Source of the DNA: Friedmanniella luteola
Lineage (GTDB): Bacteria; Actinomycetota; Actinomycetes; Propionibacteriales; Propionibacteriaceae
NCBI RefSeq assembly: GCF_900105065.1
Contig: NZ_LT629749.1
Span: 620,001-684,000 of the forward strand
Direction of reading: 5' to 3'
DNA: 64,000 nt
The translations under genes and the position numbers were made by a program. The notes under the pieces are model-generated. The model was not told where the DNA came from. It saw only the letters and a list, made by a program, of their open reading frames with translations, and made no database searches. This document shows, in pieces, positions 8,086 through 18,068 of the stretch. Position 1 is the stretch's first letter, and every line of letters begins with the position of its first letter.

Positions 8086-9858
8086 ATGACCCAGCCCAGC
8101 GCGCCGCCCTACCGCGACCCGTCGCTGAGCCCCGACCAACGGGTCGAGGACCTGCTGGGCCGGCTGACCCTGGAGGACAAGGCGGGGCTGATGTTCCACG
8201 ACATGACGCTGATCGGGCCGGACGGGACGCTCGTCGGCGACGACAACGTCATCGCCCGCCCCGGCAGCGAGGCCGCCGTCCGCGGCCTGCGGATGAACCA
8301 CTTCAACCTGCTCGGCTCGCCGTCGGGCGTCCGGGACCTGGTCGCCTGGTACAACCGGCTGCAGGAGCTCGCCGCGAGCACCGAGCTGGGCATCCCGGTG
8401 AGCCTGTCCACCGACCCGCGGCACTCCTTCAGCGACAACGCGGGCACCGCGGCGCTCGCCGGCTCCTTCTCGGCGTGGCCCGAGTCGCTGGGCTTCGCCG
8501 CGCTGCGCGACCCGGCCCTGGTCGAGCGGTTCGCCGACATCGCCCGGCAGGAGTACGTGGCCGGCGGCTTCCGGGTGGCCCTGCACCCGCAGATCGACCT
8601 GGCGACCGAGTACCGGTGGGCGCGGATCGGGATGACCTTCGGCGAGGACGCCGACCTGACGGCGGAGCTGGTCCGGGCCTACGTCCGCGGCTTCCAGGGC
8701 GAGCGGCTGGGCCCGGACTCGGTCGCCACCATGACCAAGCACTTCCCGGGCGGTGGCCCGCAGCTCGACGGGGAGGACCCGCACTTCGCGTACGGCCGCG
8801 AGCAGGTCTACCCGGGCGGCCGGCAGGAGTACCACCTGGCGCCCTTCCGGGCGGCGCTCGAGGCCGGGACGTCGCAGATCATGCCGTACTACGGGATGCC
8901 CGTCGGGACGGACTGGGAGGAGGTCGGCTTCGCCTTCAACCGCCCGGTCATCGCGGGGCTGCTCCGTGACGAGCTGGGCTTCGACGGGATCGTCTGCACC
9001 GACTGGGGCCTGATCACCGACAAGTCCTTCGCCGGCGAGCCGATGCCGGCCCGGGCCTGGGGGGTCGAGGAGCTGAGCCCGCCCGAGCGGGTGGCCCGGG
9101 CGCTGGCGGCCGGCGTCGACCAGTTCGGCGGTGAGAGCTGCCCCGAGCTCGTCGTCCAGCTGGTCCGCTCCGGCGCCGTCACCGAGGAGCGTCTCGACGT
9201 CTCCGTCCGGCGGCTGCTGCGGGAGAAGTTCGTCCTCGGCCTCTTCGACGCCGACCCGCTGGACCTGAACCACGCCCTCGCGACGATCGGCCGGGAGGAC
9301 TTCGTCGCCGCCGGCGGCGCGGCGCAGCGGGCCTCGATCACCCGGCTGACCGCTGCGGCCGACGGGCCCGGGTCGCTGCCGCTGGCCGAGGGCCTGGCCG
9401 TCTACGTCGAGGGCTTCCGCACCGACGCGGCGTCCCGGCTGGGCCGGCTGGTGGACGACCCGGCTGACGCCGACGTCGCCGTGCTGCGGCTGGCCGCCCC
9501 CTTCGAGCCGCGGCCCGGCCGCTTCGAGTCGATGTTCCACGCCGGCTCGCTGGCCTTCGCGCCGCCGGAACGGGACCGGCTGCTGGCGATCTGCGCGGCC
9601 GTGCCCACCGTCGTCGACCTCTACCTCGACCGGCCGGCCGTGGTGCCCGAGCTGGCCGGCGCCGCCGCGGCCCTGCTGGTGGACTACGGCGCCTCCGACG
9701 ACGCGCTGGTCGACGTCCTCACCGGCCGGGCGCAGGCCCGGGGTCGGCTGCCCTTCGACCTGCCGTCCTCCGTCGAGGCCGTCGAGGCCAGCCGGAGCGA
9801 CGTCCCCTTCGACACCGCGGACCCCCTGTTCCGGTTCGGCGACGGCCTGCAGGACTGA
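8086..9858 (+). CDS. Glycoside hydrolase family 3 protein (beta-glucosidase-like)
   Basis: Retaining exo-beta-glycosidase fold. The catalytic TIM barrel shows KHFPGGG (Lys218-His219), part of the substrate pocket, and the nucleophile Asp306 in VCTDWG. A C-terminal alpha/beta sandwich domain follows (roughly residues 410-590). No signal peptide, so it acts on imported oligosaccharides or glycosides in the cytoplasm. 590 residues, on the short side for two-domain GH3 enzymes and without a fibronectin-like third domain. ATG 8086 is preceded by GAAGGAG at a good distance. The region between the MFS start and this gene (7942-8085) holds no other gene. Exact linkage and sugar specificity cannot be read. 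Confidence 0.9.
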   Translation: MTQPSAPPYRDPSLSPDQRVEDLLGRLTLEDKAGLMFHDMTLIGPDGTLVGDDNVIARPGSEAAVRGLRMNHFNLLGSPSGVRDLVAWYNRLQELAASTELGIPVSLSTDPRHSFSDNAGTAALAGSFSAWPESLGFAALRDPALVERFADIARQEYVAGGFRVALHPQIDLATEYRWARIGMTFGEDADLTAELVRAYVRGFQGERLGPDSVATMTKHFPGGGPQLDGEDPHFAYGREQVYPGGRQEYHLAPFRAALEAGTSQIMPYYGMPVGTDWEEVGFAFNRPVIAGLLRDELGFDGIVCTDWGLITDKSFAGEPMPARAWGVEELSPPERVARALAAGVDQFGGESCPELVVQLVRSGAVTEERLDVSVRRLLREKFVLGLFDADPLDLNHALATIGREDFVAAGGAAQRASITRLTAAADGPGSLPLAEGLAVYVEGFRTDAASRLGRLVDDPADADVAVLRLAAPFEPRPGRFESMFHAGSLAFAPPERDRLLAICAAVPTVVDLYLDRPAVVPELAGAAAALLVDYGASDDALVDVLTGRAQARGRLPFDLPSSVEAVEASRSDVPFDTADPLFRFGDGLQD

Positions 9859-9945
9859 TCGTCACACGTCGTCCGCCGCGCGGTCGTGCACAGCGGGGGA
9901 GGGGTGCCTGGGGTGCGGCCTTGCCCGCCGCGGTGCCCGGGGGTG

Positions 9946-9972
9946 TTTGCACTCGCCAGGGGAGAGTGCTAA
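9946..9972. promoter_or_regulatory. CIRCE operator 1 (HrcA site) upstream of groEL
   Basis: TTTGCACTC, 9-nt spacer, GAGTGCTAA. This is the CIRCE heat-shock operator with one mismatch in the left arm (consensus TTAGCACTC-N9-GAGTGCTAA). HrcA is expected to bind it and repress groEL until heat stress. The hrcA gene is not in this window. Confidence 0.92.
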
Positions 9973-9975
9973 ACA
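9947..9975 (+). promoter_or_regulatory. Possible groEL promoter overlapped by CIRCE
   Basis: TTGCAC at 9947-9952 and TAAACA at 9970-9975 are 17 nt apart, fitting a housekeeping sigma factor promoter with an imperfect -10. Its position on top of the first CIRCE would let HrcA block polymerase directly. A downstream start is also possible. Confidence 0.35.
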
Positions 9976-9979
9976 TTGA

Positions 9980-10006
9980 TTAGCACTCTCCTCGTGAGAG
10001 TGCCAC
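9980..10006. promoter_or_regulatory. CIRCE operator 2 (HrcA site) upstream of groEL
   Basis: TTAGCACTC, 9-nt spacer, GAGTGCCAC. The left arm is a perfect CIRCE half-site and the right arm has two changes at its end. It follows operator 1 after 7 nt, giving two HrcA sites in tandem; the inner arms also pair with each other. Confidence 0.88.
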
Positions 10007-10075
10007 CTCTCTGAGCGTGTGAGGCCTCCTGTGGAGGTCGTCCGTCGCGGGCACCTGCTCAGGGATCACCACTAG

Positions 10076-11761
<1,686 letters not shown>

Positions 11762-11794
11762 GTCCAGCCCCACCCGCACCACCAGCACGACAGA

Positions 11795-11830
11795 CCGAGA
11801 GGCGGTCCCCCGACGGGGGCCGCCTCTCGG
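11795..11830 (+). terminator. groEL transcription terminator
   Basis: 16-bp stem (CCGAGAGGCGGTCCCC with its complement, one G-U pair) around a CGAC tetraloop, 34 nt after the groEL stop. There is no long U tract, as is common in high-GC actinobacteria. Confidence 0.85.
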
Positions 11831-11943
11831 CGTCTTCGAGGGCCTCACCCGGCGCCGCGACGAGCGACCGGTCGGCCGCCGCAGGGTCCCCGGGCCTGCC
11901 GCTAGGGTGCAGCCCAGGACGGTCGGGCAGGGAAGGGGTTCGC

Positions 11944-13128
11944 GTGAGCGCACTGCGTGTGGTGGACGGGCACAACGACCTGCCGTGGGCGATGCGGGGG
12001 GTGGGCTACGACTTCGACGCCGTCGACATCGCGCAGTCCCAGCCGCAGCTGCACACCGACCTGCCGCGGCTCCGTGCCGGCTCGCTCGGCGCCCAGTTCT
12101 GGTCGGTGTTCGTGCCCTGCTCGCTCCGCGGGGACGCCGCGGTCACGGCGACGCTGGAGCAGGTCGACGCCGTCTACGACATGGTGCAGCGCTACGTCTC
12201 CGACCTCGCCCTGGTGACCAGCGCCGACGGGCTGGCGGCCGTGCTGGACGACCCGTACCTGATCGGCAGCCTGCTGGGAGCCGAGGGCGGGCACTCGATC
12301 AACAACTCCCTCGGCGCGCTGCGCACGCTGTACCGGCTGGGCGTCCGCTACCTGACGCTGACCCACAACGAGAACACCGACTGGGCCGACTCGGCCACCG
12401 ACGAGCCACGGCACGGCGGGCTCACCGCCTTCGGCCGCGAGGTGGTGGCCGAGATGAACCGGATGGGGATGCTCGTCGACCTCAGCCACGTCGCTCCGAC
12501 GACGATGCGGCAGGCCATCGAGGCCAGCGAGGCGCCGGTCATCTTCAGCCACTCCTCGGCCCGCGCGGTCTGCGACCACCCGCGCAACGTGCCCGACGAC
12601 GTGCTCGCCTCCCTGGCCGGCAACGGCGGCACCTGCATGATCACCTTCGTCCCGACCTTCGTCAGCCCGGCCGTCCGCGCCTGGGCGCTGGAGGCCGAGC
12701 AGGTCGCCCGCTCCGAGGGGCTGGACCCCCGCGACCTGACGGCGATGGACTCCTTCTGGGGCCGCTACGCCGTCCCCCGGCCCAGCTCCACGCTGGCCGA
12801 CGTCGTCGCCCACCTGGAGCACGCGCGAGAGGTGGCGGGGATCGACCACCTCGGGCTCGGCGGCGACTACGACGGCGTCGGCGTGCTGCCCGAGGGCTTG
12901 GAGGACGTCTCCTGCTACCCGGCCCTGCTGGAGGCGCTGCGGGCGAAGTCCTGGTCCGAGGAGGACCTCGCGAAGCTGGCGTCGGGCAACATCGTCCGGA
13001 CCTTCCACGACGCCGAGGCCGTCTCCTACCGGCTGCGCGACGAGCGGATGCCGTCGATCGCCACCCTCGCGTCCCTGGACGGGACCCCGGCCCCTCGACC
13101 GGGTCAGGGGGCGGGGAGCACGTCGTGA
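11944..13128 (+). CDS. M19 family dipeptidase (renal dipeptidase-like)
   Basis: Zinc-dependent dipeptidase of the amidohydrolase-fold M19 family, hydrolysing dipeptides and some D-amino-acid-containing peptides. Metal ligands are recognisable: His10 and Asp12 in GHND, bridging Glu114 in LGAEGGHS, His182 in LSHVAP, His203 in FSHSSAR, and Asp308 in LGGDYDG. No signal peptide; cytoplasmic. Length of 394 residues is normal. GTG start with a purine-rich ribosome-binding region (AGGGAAGGGG) and a TAGGGT hexamer at 11903-11908 that may be the -10. Its stop overlaps the start of cutC (GTGA), making it the first gene of a three-gene coupled operon. Confidence 0.92.
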   Translation: MSALRVVDGHNDLPWAMRGVGYDFDAVDIAQSQPQLHTDLPRLRAGSLGAQFWSVFVPCSLRGDAAVTATLEQVDAVYDMVQRYVSDLALVTSADGLAAVLDDPYLIGSLLGAEGGHSINNSLGALRTLYRLGVRYLTLTHNENTDWADSATDEPRHGGLTAFGREVVAEMNRMGMLVDLSHVAPTTMRQAIEASEAPVIFSHSSARAVCDHPRNVPDDVLASLAGNGGTCMITFVPTFVSPAVRAWALEAEQVARSEGLDPRDLTAMDSFWGRYAVPRPSSTLADVVAHLEHAREVAGIDHLGLGGDYDGVGVLPEGLEDVSCYPALLEALRAKSWSEEDLAKLASGNIVRTFHDAEAVSYRLRDERMPSIATLASLDGTPAPRPGQGAGSTS

Positions 13129-13838
13129 GCGGCCTGCTCGAGGTCATCGCCCGGCACGCCGCGGACGCGGAGCGGGCCGAGGCCGGGGGTGCGGACCGGG
13201 TGGAGCTCGTCGGCACGATGGAGCACGACGGGCTCTCGCCCGAGCCCCGGCTGGTCGAGCAGGTCCGGGCCGCCACCACGCTGCCCGTGCGGGCGATGCT
13301 GCGGCTGCGCGAGGGCTTCGGCACCGACGGCGGCGAGGTCGCCCACCTCAAGGGCCTGGTGTCGGCCTACGAGACCGCCGGGGCCGACGGGCTGGTGCTC
13401 GGCTTCCTCAACGCCCACACCGAGATCGACGTCGAGGTGGTCACCGAGGTGGTCGCCGACGCCCGTCCCGGCTGGACCTTCCACCGGGCGGTCGACTCCT
13501 GCATCTCCACCGACCGGGCCTGGCGGGAGCTCCGGAACCTGCCGGGCCTGGACCAGGTGCTGACCGCCGGCTCCGCGCGCGGGGTCAGCGAGGGCCTCGA
13601 CGAGCTGGTGCAGCGGGCCCGGGGCGACGCGTTCGCGCGGGCGACGATCATGGCCGGCGGCGGGCTGCTCCCCGAGCACGTGCCGTGGCTGGCCCGGGCC
13701 GGAGTCCGCGCCTTCCACATCGGCTCGTCCGCCCGCCCGCTCGGCTCCTGGAAGGCCTACGTCGACCCCGACCTGGTCCGCACCTGGCGCACCCTGATCG
13801 ACGAGCAGGTCGCCGACGTGCCCGCCGCCGGCCGGTGA
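13125..13838 (+). CDS. cutC: CutC family protein (copper homeostasis-like)
   Basis: TIM-barrel protein of the CutC family; 237 residues. Recognised from the N-terminal [19 protein letters not shown] block with GADRVEL, the central WTFHRAVDS motif, LTAGSARGV, and the C-terminal [10 protein letters not shown]. CutC was named for copper tolerance in E. coli, but a direct copper-binding role is disputed, and many members are better seen as enzymes of unknown reaction. The GTG start overlaps the dipeptidase stop by 4 nt (GTGA), and its own stop overlaps the next GTG in the same way, so translation is coupled across three genes. No copper genes are adjacent; the copper group lies 30 kb away. Confidence 0.9.
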   Translation: MSGLLEVIARHAADAERAEAGGADRVELVGTMEHDGLSPEPRLVEQVRAATTLPVRAMLRLREGFGTDGGEVAHLKGLVSAYETAGADGLVLGFLNAHTEIDVEVVTEVVADARPGWTFHRAVDSCISTDRAWRELRNLPGLDQVLTAGSARGVSEGLDELVQRARGDAFARATIMAGGGLLPEHVPWLARAGVRAFHIGSSARPLGSWKAYVDPDLVRTWRTLIDEQVADVPAAGR

Positions 13839-14107
13839 CCGTCCTCATCGACGCCCCCACCTGGCCCGGCCACGGCCGGCTCTGGTCGCACCTGGTCAGC
13901 GACACCTCCTACGAGGAGCTGCACACCTTCGCCGCCGGGATCGGACTGCCCCGGCGCGCCTTCGAGCGCGACCACTACGACGTCGTCGCCGAGCGCTTCG
14001 ACGCCGCGGTGGCCGCCGGCGCGGTGCTGGTGCCCTCCCGGGAGATCGTCGCCCGCCTGCACGCCGCGGGCCTGCGCCGCCGGAAGGTGTCCCGGCTCGC
14101 CCGCTGA
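13835..14107 (+). CDS. DUF4031 domain protein
   Basis: A 90-residue cytoplasmic protein starting [20 protein letters not shown] with downstream FERDHYDV and a basic C terminus (LRRRKVSRLAR). This matches the small DUF4031 family found mainly in actinobacteria; function is unknown. The conserved His, Asp and Tyr residues suggest a small metal- or nucleic-acid-binding domain, but this is inference. GTG 13835 overlaps the cutC stop by 4 nt, so it is the third gene of the M19-cutC-DUF4031 operon. Confidence 0.82.
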   Translation: MTVLIDAPTWPGHGRLWSHLVSDTSYEELHTFAAGIGLPRRAFERDHYDVVAERFDAAVAAGAVLVPSREIVARLHAAGLRRRKVSRLAR

Positions 14108-14191
14108 GGCCCTGTTCGCCCTCGGACGAAGGGGTCGCCGTCGGCTGGTCCGGGCGGGCAGGATGGGCTCGACTCGAGAAGGAGGTCAGCC

Positions 14192-14275
14192 GTGCTGTCG
14201 TGCGCGACCCCCGCCACCCTCCCGCTGACAGCGCCGCCCGCGGACCCCGACCACCCGACCGGAGAGCCGGCATGA
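14192..14275 (+). CDS. Candidate leader ORF coupled to the flavoprotein response regulator
   Basis: A 27-codon ORF begins at GTG 14192, 6 nt after a strong GGAGG (14181-14185), and its TGA overlaps the ATG of the next gene (ATGA at 14272-14275). The peptide starts VLSCATPATLPL, contains one cysteine and is otherwise Pro/Ala/Asp rich. The geometry suggests a translated leader that couples to the downstream start; the downstream gene also has its own weaker GGAGAG site. It may be a real regulatory peptide or a chance ORF. GTG 14200 in the main gene's frame is a rival start using the same Shine-Dalgarno sequence at poorer spacing. Confidence 0.45.
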   Translation: MLSCATPATLPLTAPPADPDHPTGEPA

Positions 14276-15966
14276 CCACGACCCGCCCGGACGGTGAGCC
14301 GCGCGAGCGCCTCGCCCGGCCGATCCTGCTGACCGTCGACGACGACCCGACCGTCTCCCGCGCCGTCGCCCGGGACCTGCGCCGCCAGTACGGCGCCGAC
14401 TACCGGGTGATGCGGGCCGACTCCGGCCCCGAGGCCCTGGACCTGATCCGCGACGTGGTGCTCCGCGGGGAGCAGGTGGCCGTCATCCTGGCGGACTACC
14501 GGATGCCCCGGATGAACGGCGTCGAGTTCCTCGAGCAGGCGATGGACCTGGTGCCGCAGGCCCGCCGGGCCCTGCTGACGGCGTACGCCGACACCGACGC
14601 GGCGATCGCCGCGATCAACGTCGTCGACGTCGACCACTACCTGCTCAAGCCGTGGGAGCCGCCGGAGGAGAAGTTCTACCCGGTGGTCGACGAGCTGCTG
14701 GCCGCCTGGCTGCGCGAGGGCAAGCCCGCCGAGCACCGGACGAAGATCCTCGGCCACCCCTGGAACCCGGCGTCCTACGAGGTCCGGGACTTCCTGGCCC
14801 GCAACCTCGTGCCCTACACCTGGTTCCACGTCGACGAGGCCGACGGCCGCCGGCTGCTGGCCGCGGCCGGTGCCGAGGCCAGCCAGGCGCCGGTCGTCAT
14901 CACCACCGAGGGCGCCGCCCTGGTGCAGCCGAGCCTGCAGGAGCTCGCGGCCGCCGTCGGGCTCAGCACCACCCCGCAGGCCGAGCTGTACGACGTCGTG
15001 ATCGTCGGTGCCGGCCCCGCCGGCCTCGGCGCCGCCGTCTACGCCGCCTCCGAGGGCCTCAAGGCCGTCATGGTGGAGCGGGAGGCCGCGGGCGGGCAGG
15101 CCGGTCAGAGCTCGCGGATCGAGAACTACCTGGGCTTCCCGGACGGCGTCGCCGGCGGCCAGCTGACCGACCGGGCCCGTCGGCAGGCGCTGCGCTTCGG
15201 TGCCGAGCTGATCACGGCCCGCACGGTCACCGGGCTGGAGGTCAAGGGCCCGGCCCGCCAGGTCACCTTCGACGACGGCAGCTCGGTCCTCGCGCACGCG
15301 GTGGTGCTCGCCACCGGCGTCAGCTACCGCCACCTCGACGCGCCGGGCGCCGACGAGCTGGTCGGTCGCGGCGTGTACTACGGCTCCGCCTCCACCGAGG
15401 CGCCGGCCTGCGCCGGCGACCACGTCGTCATCGTCGGCGGGGCGAACTCCGCGGGCCAGGCCGCCGTCTTCTTCGCCCGGCACGCCGCGCGGGTGACGAT
15501 CGCCGTCCGCGGCGACGGGCTGGAGCGCTCGATGTCCAGCTACCTCATCGACCAGATCGCGGCGATCGACAACATCGAGGTCCGCACCTGCACCACCGTC
15601 GCCCGCTGCGCCGGGGAGGACCGGCTGCAGCAGGTGACGTTGCGGCACGTCAGCGGCAGCGAGGAGGTCCTCGACGCCGGCCACCTGTTCGTGTTCATCG
15701 GCGCCGCCCCGCTGACCGCCTGGATGCCGCCGGAGCTGGTCCGCGACCCGGGCGGCTTCGTCGTCACGGGCCTCGAGCTGCTGCGCGGCGACGCGCCACC
15801 GCCCAGCTGGGACCTGTCCCGCGACCCCTACCTGCTGGAGTCGAGCATCCCCGGCGTCTTCGTGGCCGGCGACGTGCGCGCGCAGTCGGTGAAGCGGGTC
15901 GCGTCCGCCGTCGGGGAGGGTGCGCTGGCCGTCACCCTCGTCCACCGTTATCTGGCCGAGCAGTAG
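14272..15966 (+). CDS. Fused response regulator / thioredoxin reductase-like FAD oxidoreductase
   Basis: 564-residue fusion. Residues about 15-140 form a receiver domain: acidic pair Asp23-Asp25 in VDDDPT, phospho-acceptor Asp75 in LADYRMPRMNG, Thr103, and Lys126 in LLKPW. Residues about 155-235 resemble a degenerate thioredoxin/glutaredoxin-fold linker. Residues about 242-564 form a thioredoxin-reductase-type flavoprotein: FAD loop GAGPAG (246-251), GGQAGQSSRIENYLGFP, NADPH loop GGANSAG (389-395), and a C-terminal VFVAGDVR FAD motif. The redox CxxC normally found before the NADPH loop is absent; residues 371-376 read GSASTE, so it cannot reduce thioredoxin in the usual way. Likely partner: the histidine kinase 10 nt downstream. 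Output may be regulated NADPH oxidation or redox sensing; reaction unknown. Confidence 0.88.
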   Translation: MTTTRPDGEPRERLARPILLTVDDDPTVSRAVARDLRRQYGADYRVMRADSGPEALDLIRDVVLRGEQVAVILADYRMPRMNGVEFLEQAMDLVPQARRALLTAYADTDAAIAAINVVDVDHYLLKPWEPPEEKFYPVVDELLAAWLREGKPAEHRTKILGHPWNPASYEVRDFLARNLVPYTWFHVDEADGRRLLAAAGAEASQAPVVITTEGAALVQPSLQELAAAVGLSTTPQAELYDVVIVGAGPAGLGAAVYAASEGLKAVMVEREAAGGQAGQSSRIENYLGFPDGVAGGQLTDRARRQALRFGAELITARTVTGLEVKGPARQVTFDDGSSVLAHAVVLATGVSYRHLDAPGADELVGRGVYYGSASTEAPACAGDHVVIVGGANSAGQAAVFFARHAARVTIAVRGDGLERSMSSYLIDQIAAIDNIEVRTCTTVARCAGEDRLQQVTLRHVSGSEEVLDAGHLFVFIGAAPLTAWMPPELVRDPGGFVVTGLELLRGDAPPPSWDLSRDPYLLESSIPGVFVAGDVRAQSVKRVASAVGEGALAVTLVHRYLAEQ

Positions 15967-15976
15967 GGAGACCCCG

Positions 15977-17428
15977 ATGACGTCCGACCCGACCTCCGTG
16001 CACCGGCTGACGCCCGACGAGCTGGCGACGCTGTTCCTGTTCGAGGCGCTGACGCCGGAGCAGCTGGACTGGCTGAGCGAGCGCGGCTCCACCGAGTCCC
16101 GGCCGGCCGGGGCGGTGCTGTTCGCCGAGGGTGACGAGGCCACCTGCTTCTACGTCCTGCTGGCCGGCACGATCACCCTGCAGCGCAACGTGGAGGGCAC
16201 CCAGGTCGAGATCACCCGGACCGCCCAGCGGGGCGTCTACTCCGGTGCGACCCAGGCGTTCGTGCCCAGCACCGAGGCGCCGCGCTACCTCAACTCGGTC
16301 GTCGCCGTCACCGACGCCGAGTTCTGGGTGATCGACGCCGCGGTGTTCGGCCCGCAGATCCGCGTCTGGTTCCCGATGGCCATGCACATGCTCGAGGGCG
16401 TGACGATCGGCTACCGCTCCAGCCAGGCGATCATCGGGCAGCGCGAGCGGCTGCTGTCCCTCGGCCGGCTGTCGGCCGGGCTGACCCACGAGCTGAACAA
16501 CCCGGCGGCCGCCGCCGTCCGGGCCACGGCGGCGCTGCGCGAGCGGGTCAGCAAGATGCGCGGCAAGCTCGCCCACCTGGCCACCTCCGACGTCGACCCG
16601 AAGGCCCTGGTCGCCCTGACCGAGCTGCAGGAGGTCGCCGTCGAGCGGATGGTCAAGGCGGAGAAGCTGTCGCCCCTGGAGGTGGGCGACGCGGAGGACG
16701 CGCTCAGCGACTGGCTGGACGACCACGGCGTCAGCAACGCCTGGGACCTGGCCCCGACGCTGGTCGCCGCCGGGGTGGGGACGGACTGGCTGGACGAGAT
16801 CGCCGACACCATGCCGCCCGAGCAGCTGCCCGACGGCATCCACTGGGTGACCTACGCGCTGGACACCGAGCAGCTGATGGGGGAGATCGAGGACTCCACC
16901 CACCGGATCTCCGCCCTCGTCGGCGCGGCCAAGCAGTACTCGCAGATGGACCGGGCCGCCTACGCCGACATCGACGTCCGGGACGGGCTGATCAGCACCC
17001 TGGTGATGCTGGGCCACAAGATCAAGGAGTCCGGGAAGATCACCGTGGTGAAGGAGCTGGACCCGGACCTGCCGACCATCCCCGCCCACCCGGCCGAGCT
17101 CAACCAGGTGTGGACCAACCTGATCGACAACGCGGTGCACGCCATGCCCGACGGGGGGACCCTGACCGTCCGCACCGCGCTCGACGGGGACCGGCTGCTG
17201 GTGGAGGTCGGCGACACCGGCGCCGGGATCCCGGAGGAGCTGCAGCAGCGGATCTTCGAGCCGTTCTTCACCACCAAGCCCGTCGGCGAGGGCACCGGAC
17301 TGGGCCTCGACATCTCCTACCGGGTGGTCACCCAGCGGCACGGCGGCGACCTGCGGGTGGTCTCGCGGCCCGGCGACACGCGGTTCCAGGTCCGGCTGCC
17401 GCTGACCGCACCCGCCTCCGCCGGCTGA
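15977..17428 (+). CDS. Cyclic nucleotide-binding-domain histidine kinase
   Basis: 483-residue cytoplasmic sensor kinase. Residues about 15-135 form a cNMP-binding/Crp-like sensory domain. The kinase core follows: H-box LTHELNNPAAAA with phospho-acceptor His171, N-box NLIDNAVHAM near residue 385, G1 GDTGAGIP, F-box EPFFTTKP and G2 GEGTGLGL. A long helical segment (about 185-330) separates the H-box and ATPase parts, longer than usual. No transmembrane helices, so the input is intracellular: a cyclic nucleotide or another small ligand or redox cue. It starts 10 nt after the flavoprotein response regulator with GGGAG upstream, and the two almost certainly form a two-component pair. Confidence 0.9.
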   Translation: MTSDPTSVHRLTPDELATLFLFEALTPEQLDWLSERGSTESRPAGAVLFAEGDEATCFYVLLAGTITLQRNVEGTQVEITRTAQRGVYSGATQAFVPSTEAPRYLNSVVAVTDAEFWVIDAAVFGPQIRVWFPMAMHMLEGVTIGYRSSQAIIGQRERLLSLGRLSAGLTHELNNPAAAAVRATAALRERVSKMRGKLAHLATSDVDPKALVALTELQEVAVERMVKAEKLSPLEVGDAEDALSDWLDDHGVSNAWDLAPTLVAAGVGTDWLDEIADTMPPEQLPDGIHWVTYALDTEQLMGEIEDSTHRISALVGAAKQYSQMDRAAYADIDVRDGLISTLVMLGHKIKESGKITVVKELDPDLPTIPAHPAELNQVWTNLIDNAVHAMPDGGTLTVRTALDGDRLLVEVGDTGAGIPEELQQRIFEPFFTTKPVGEGTGLGLDISYRVVTQRHGGDLRVVSRPGDTRFQVRLPLTAPASAG

Positions 17429-17482
17429 CGGGGGACGCGGTACCGTTCCGCGGTCGCGGCGGCGGTACGCGCCTGGACGGTT

Positions 17483-17488
17483 TAGCCT
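17483..17488 (+). promoter_or_regulatory. Leaderless-type -10 (TAGCCT) of the OhrR-like gene
   Basis: TAGCCT ends 6 nt before ATG 17495 and no Shine-Dalgarno sequence is present, so transcription probably begins at or next to the start codon. Two GCGGTAC direct repeats (17437-17443 and 17462-17468) upstream could be part of the operator. Confidence 0.45.
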
Positions 17489-17494
17489 GGGTCC

Positions 17495-18001
17495 ATGGTG
17501 GCTAGTACTGATCTTCCCCCTGCGGCGACGGCGGTCGGCATCAGCCTGGACCAGCAGCTGTGCCTGGCGCTCTACACCGCCTCGCGCGCGATGACGGCAC
17601 GCTACCGCGTCGCCCTGAGCCGGGTCGGTCTCACCTACCCGCAGTACCTCGTCATGCTGCTGCTGTGGGAGGAGGGGTCGTGCTCCGTCGGTGGCATCGG
17701 TCACCGGCTCAGCCTGGACTCGAGCACCCTCTCCCCGCTCCTCAAGCGGCTGCAGGCGATGGGTCTGGTGACCCGGACGCGGGCCGCGACCGACGAGCGG
17801 CTGATGATCATCGGCGTCACCCCGCGCGGTGCCGAGCTGGAGAGCGAGGCGGCGCAGGTGGCCGCCGAGATGGGCGCCGCCACCGGCCAGACCCCGGAGG
17901 AGTACCACGAGCTCACCGAGCAGCTCCGGGCCCTGACGGTCCGGCTCGAGGCCTCCACCGCCGAGGCCGTCGCCCGCGGCCCCGAGCCGCGCGTCTCCTG
18001 A
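17495..18001 (+). CDS. OhrR-type MarR family regulator (organic peroxide sensor)
   Basis: 168-residue winged-helix repressor. It matches the OhrR subgroup: LDQQLCLALYTASR carries the peroxide-reactive cysteine at Cys23, and the three tyrosines that hold the reduced Cys in B. subtilis OhrR (Tyr19, Tyr29, Tyr40) have counterparts at Tyr27, Tyr37 and Tyr48. The recognition region LDSSTLSPLLKRLQAMGLV and the wing TDERLMII are intact. Oxidation of Cys23 by organic hydroperoxide should release DNA. No ohr/OsmC-type peroxidase gene is adjacent, so the target is unknown; the neighbouring redox two-component pair 67 nt upstream is a possible one. Confidence 0.85.
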   Translation: MVASTDLPPAATAVGISLDQQLCLALYTASRAMTARYRVALSRVGLTYPQYLVMLLLWEEGSCSVGGIGHRLSLDSSTLSPLLKRLQAMGLVTRTRAATDERLMIIGVTPRGAELESEAAQVAAEMGAATGQTPEEYHELTEQLRALTVRLEASTAEAVARGPEPRVS

Positions 18002-18068
18002 CCCCACCCGCTCGCTGAGCCGGCCCCCGTTCCCGTTCCCCCAGCCTGTCGAGGGACGTCGACGGGGC

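Noticed and set aside
12662..13351. Open frames overlapping the M19/cutC junction on the reverse strand
   Set aside because: Arg/Pro-rich shadow of two well-supported forward genes.
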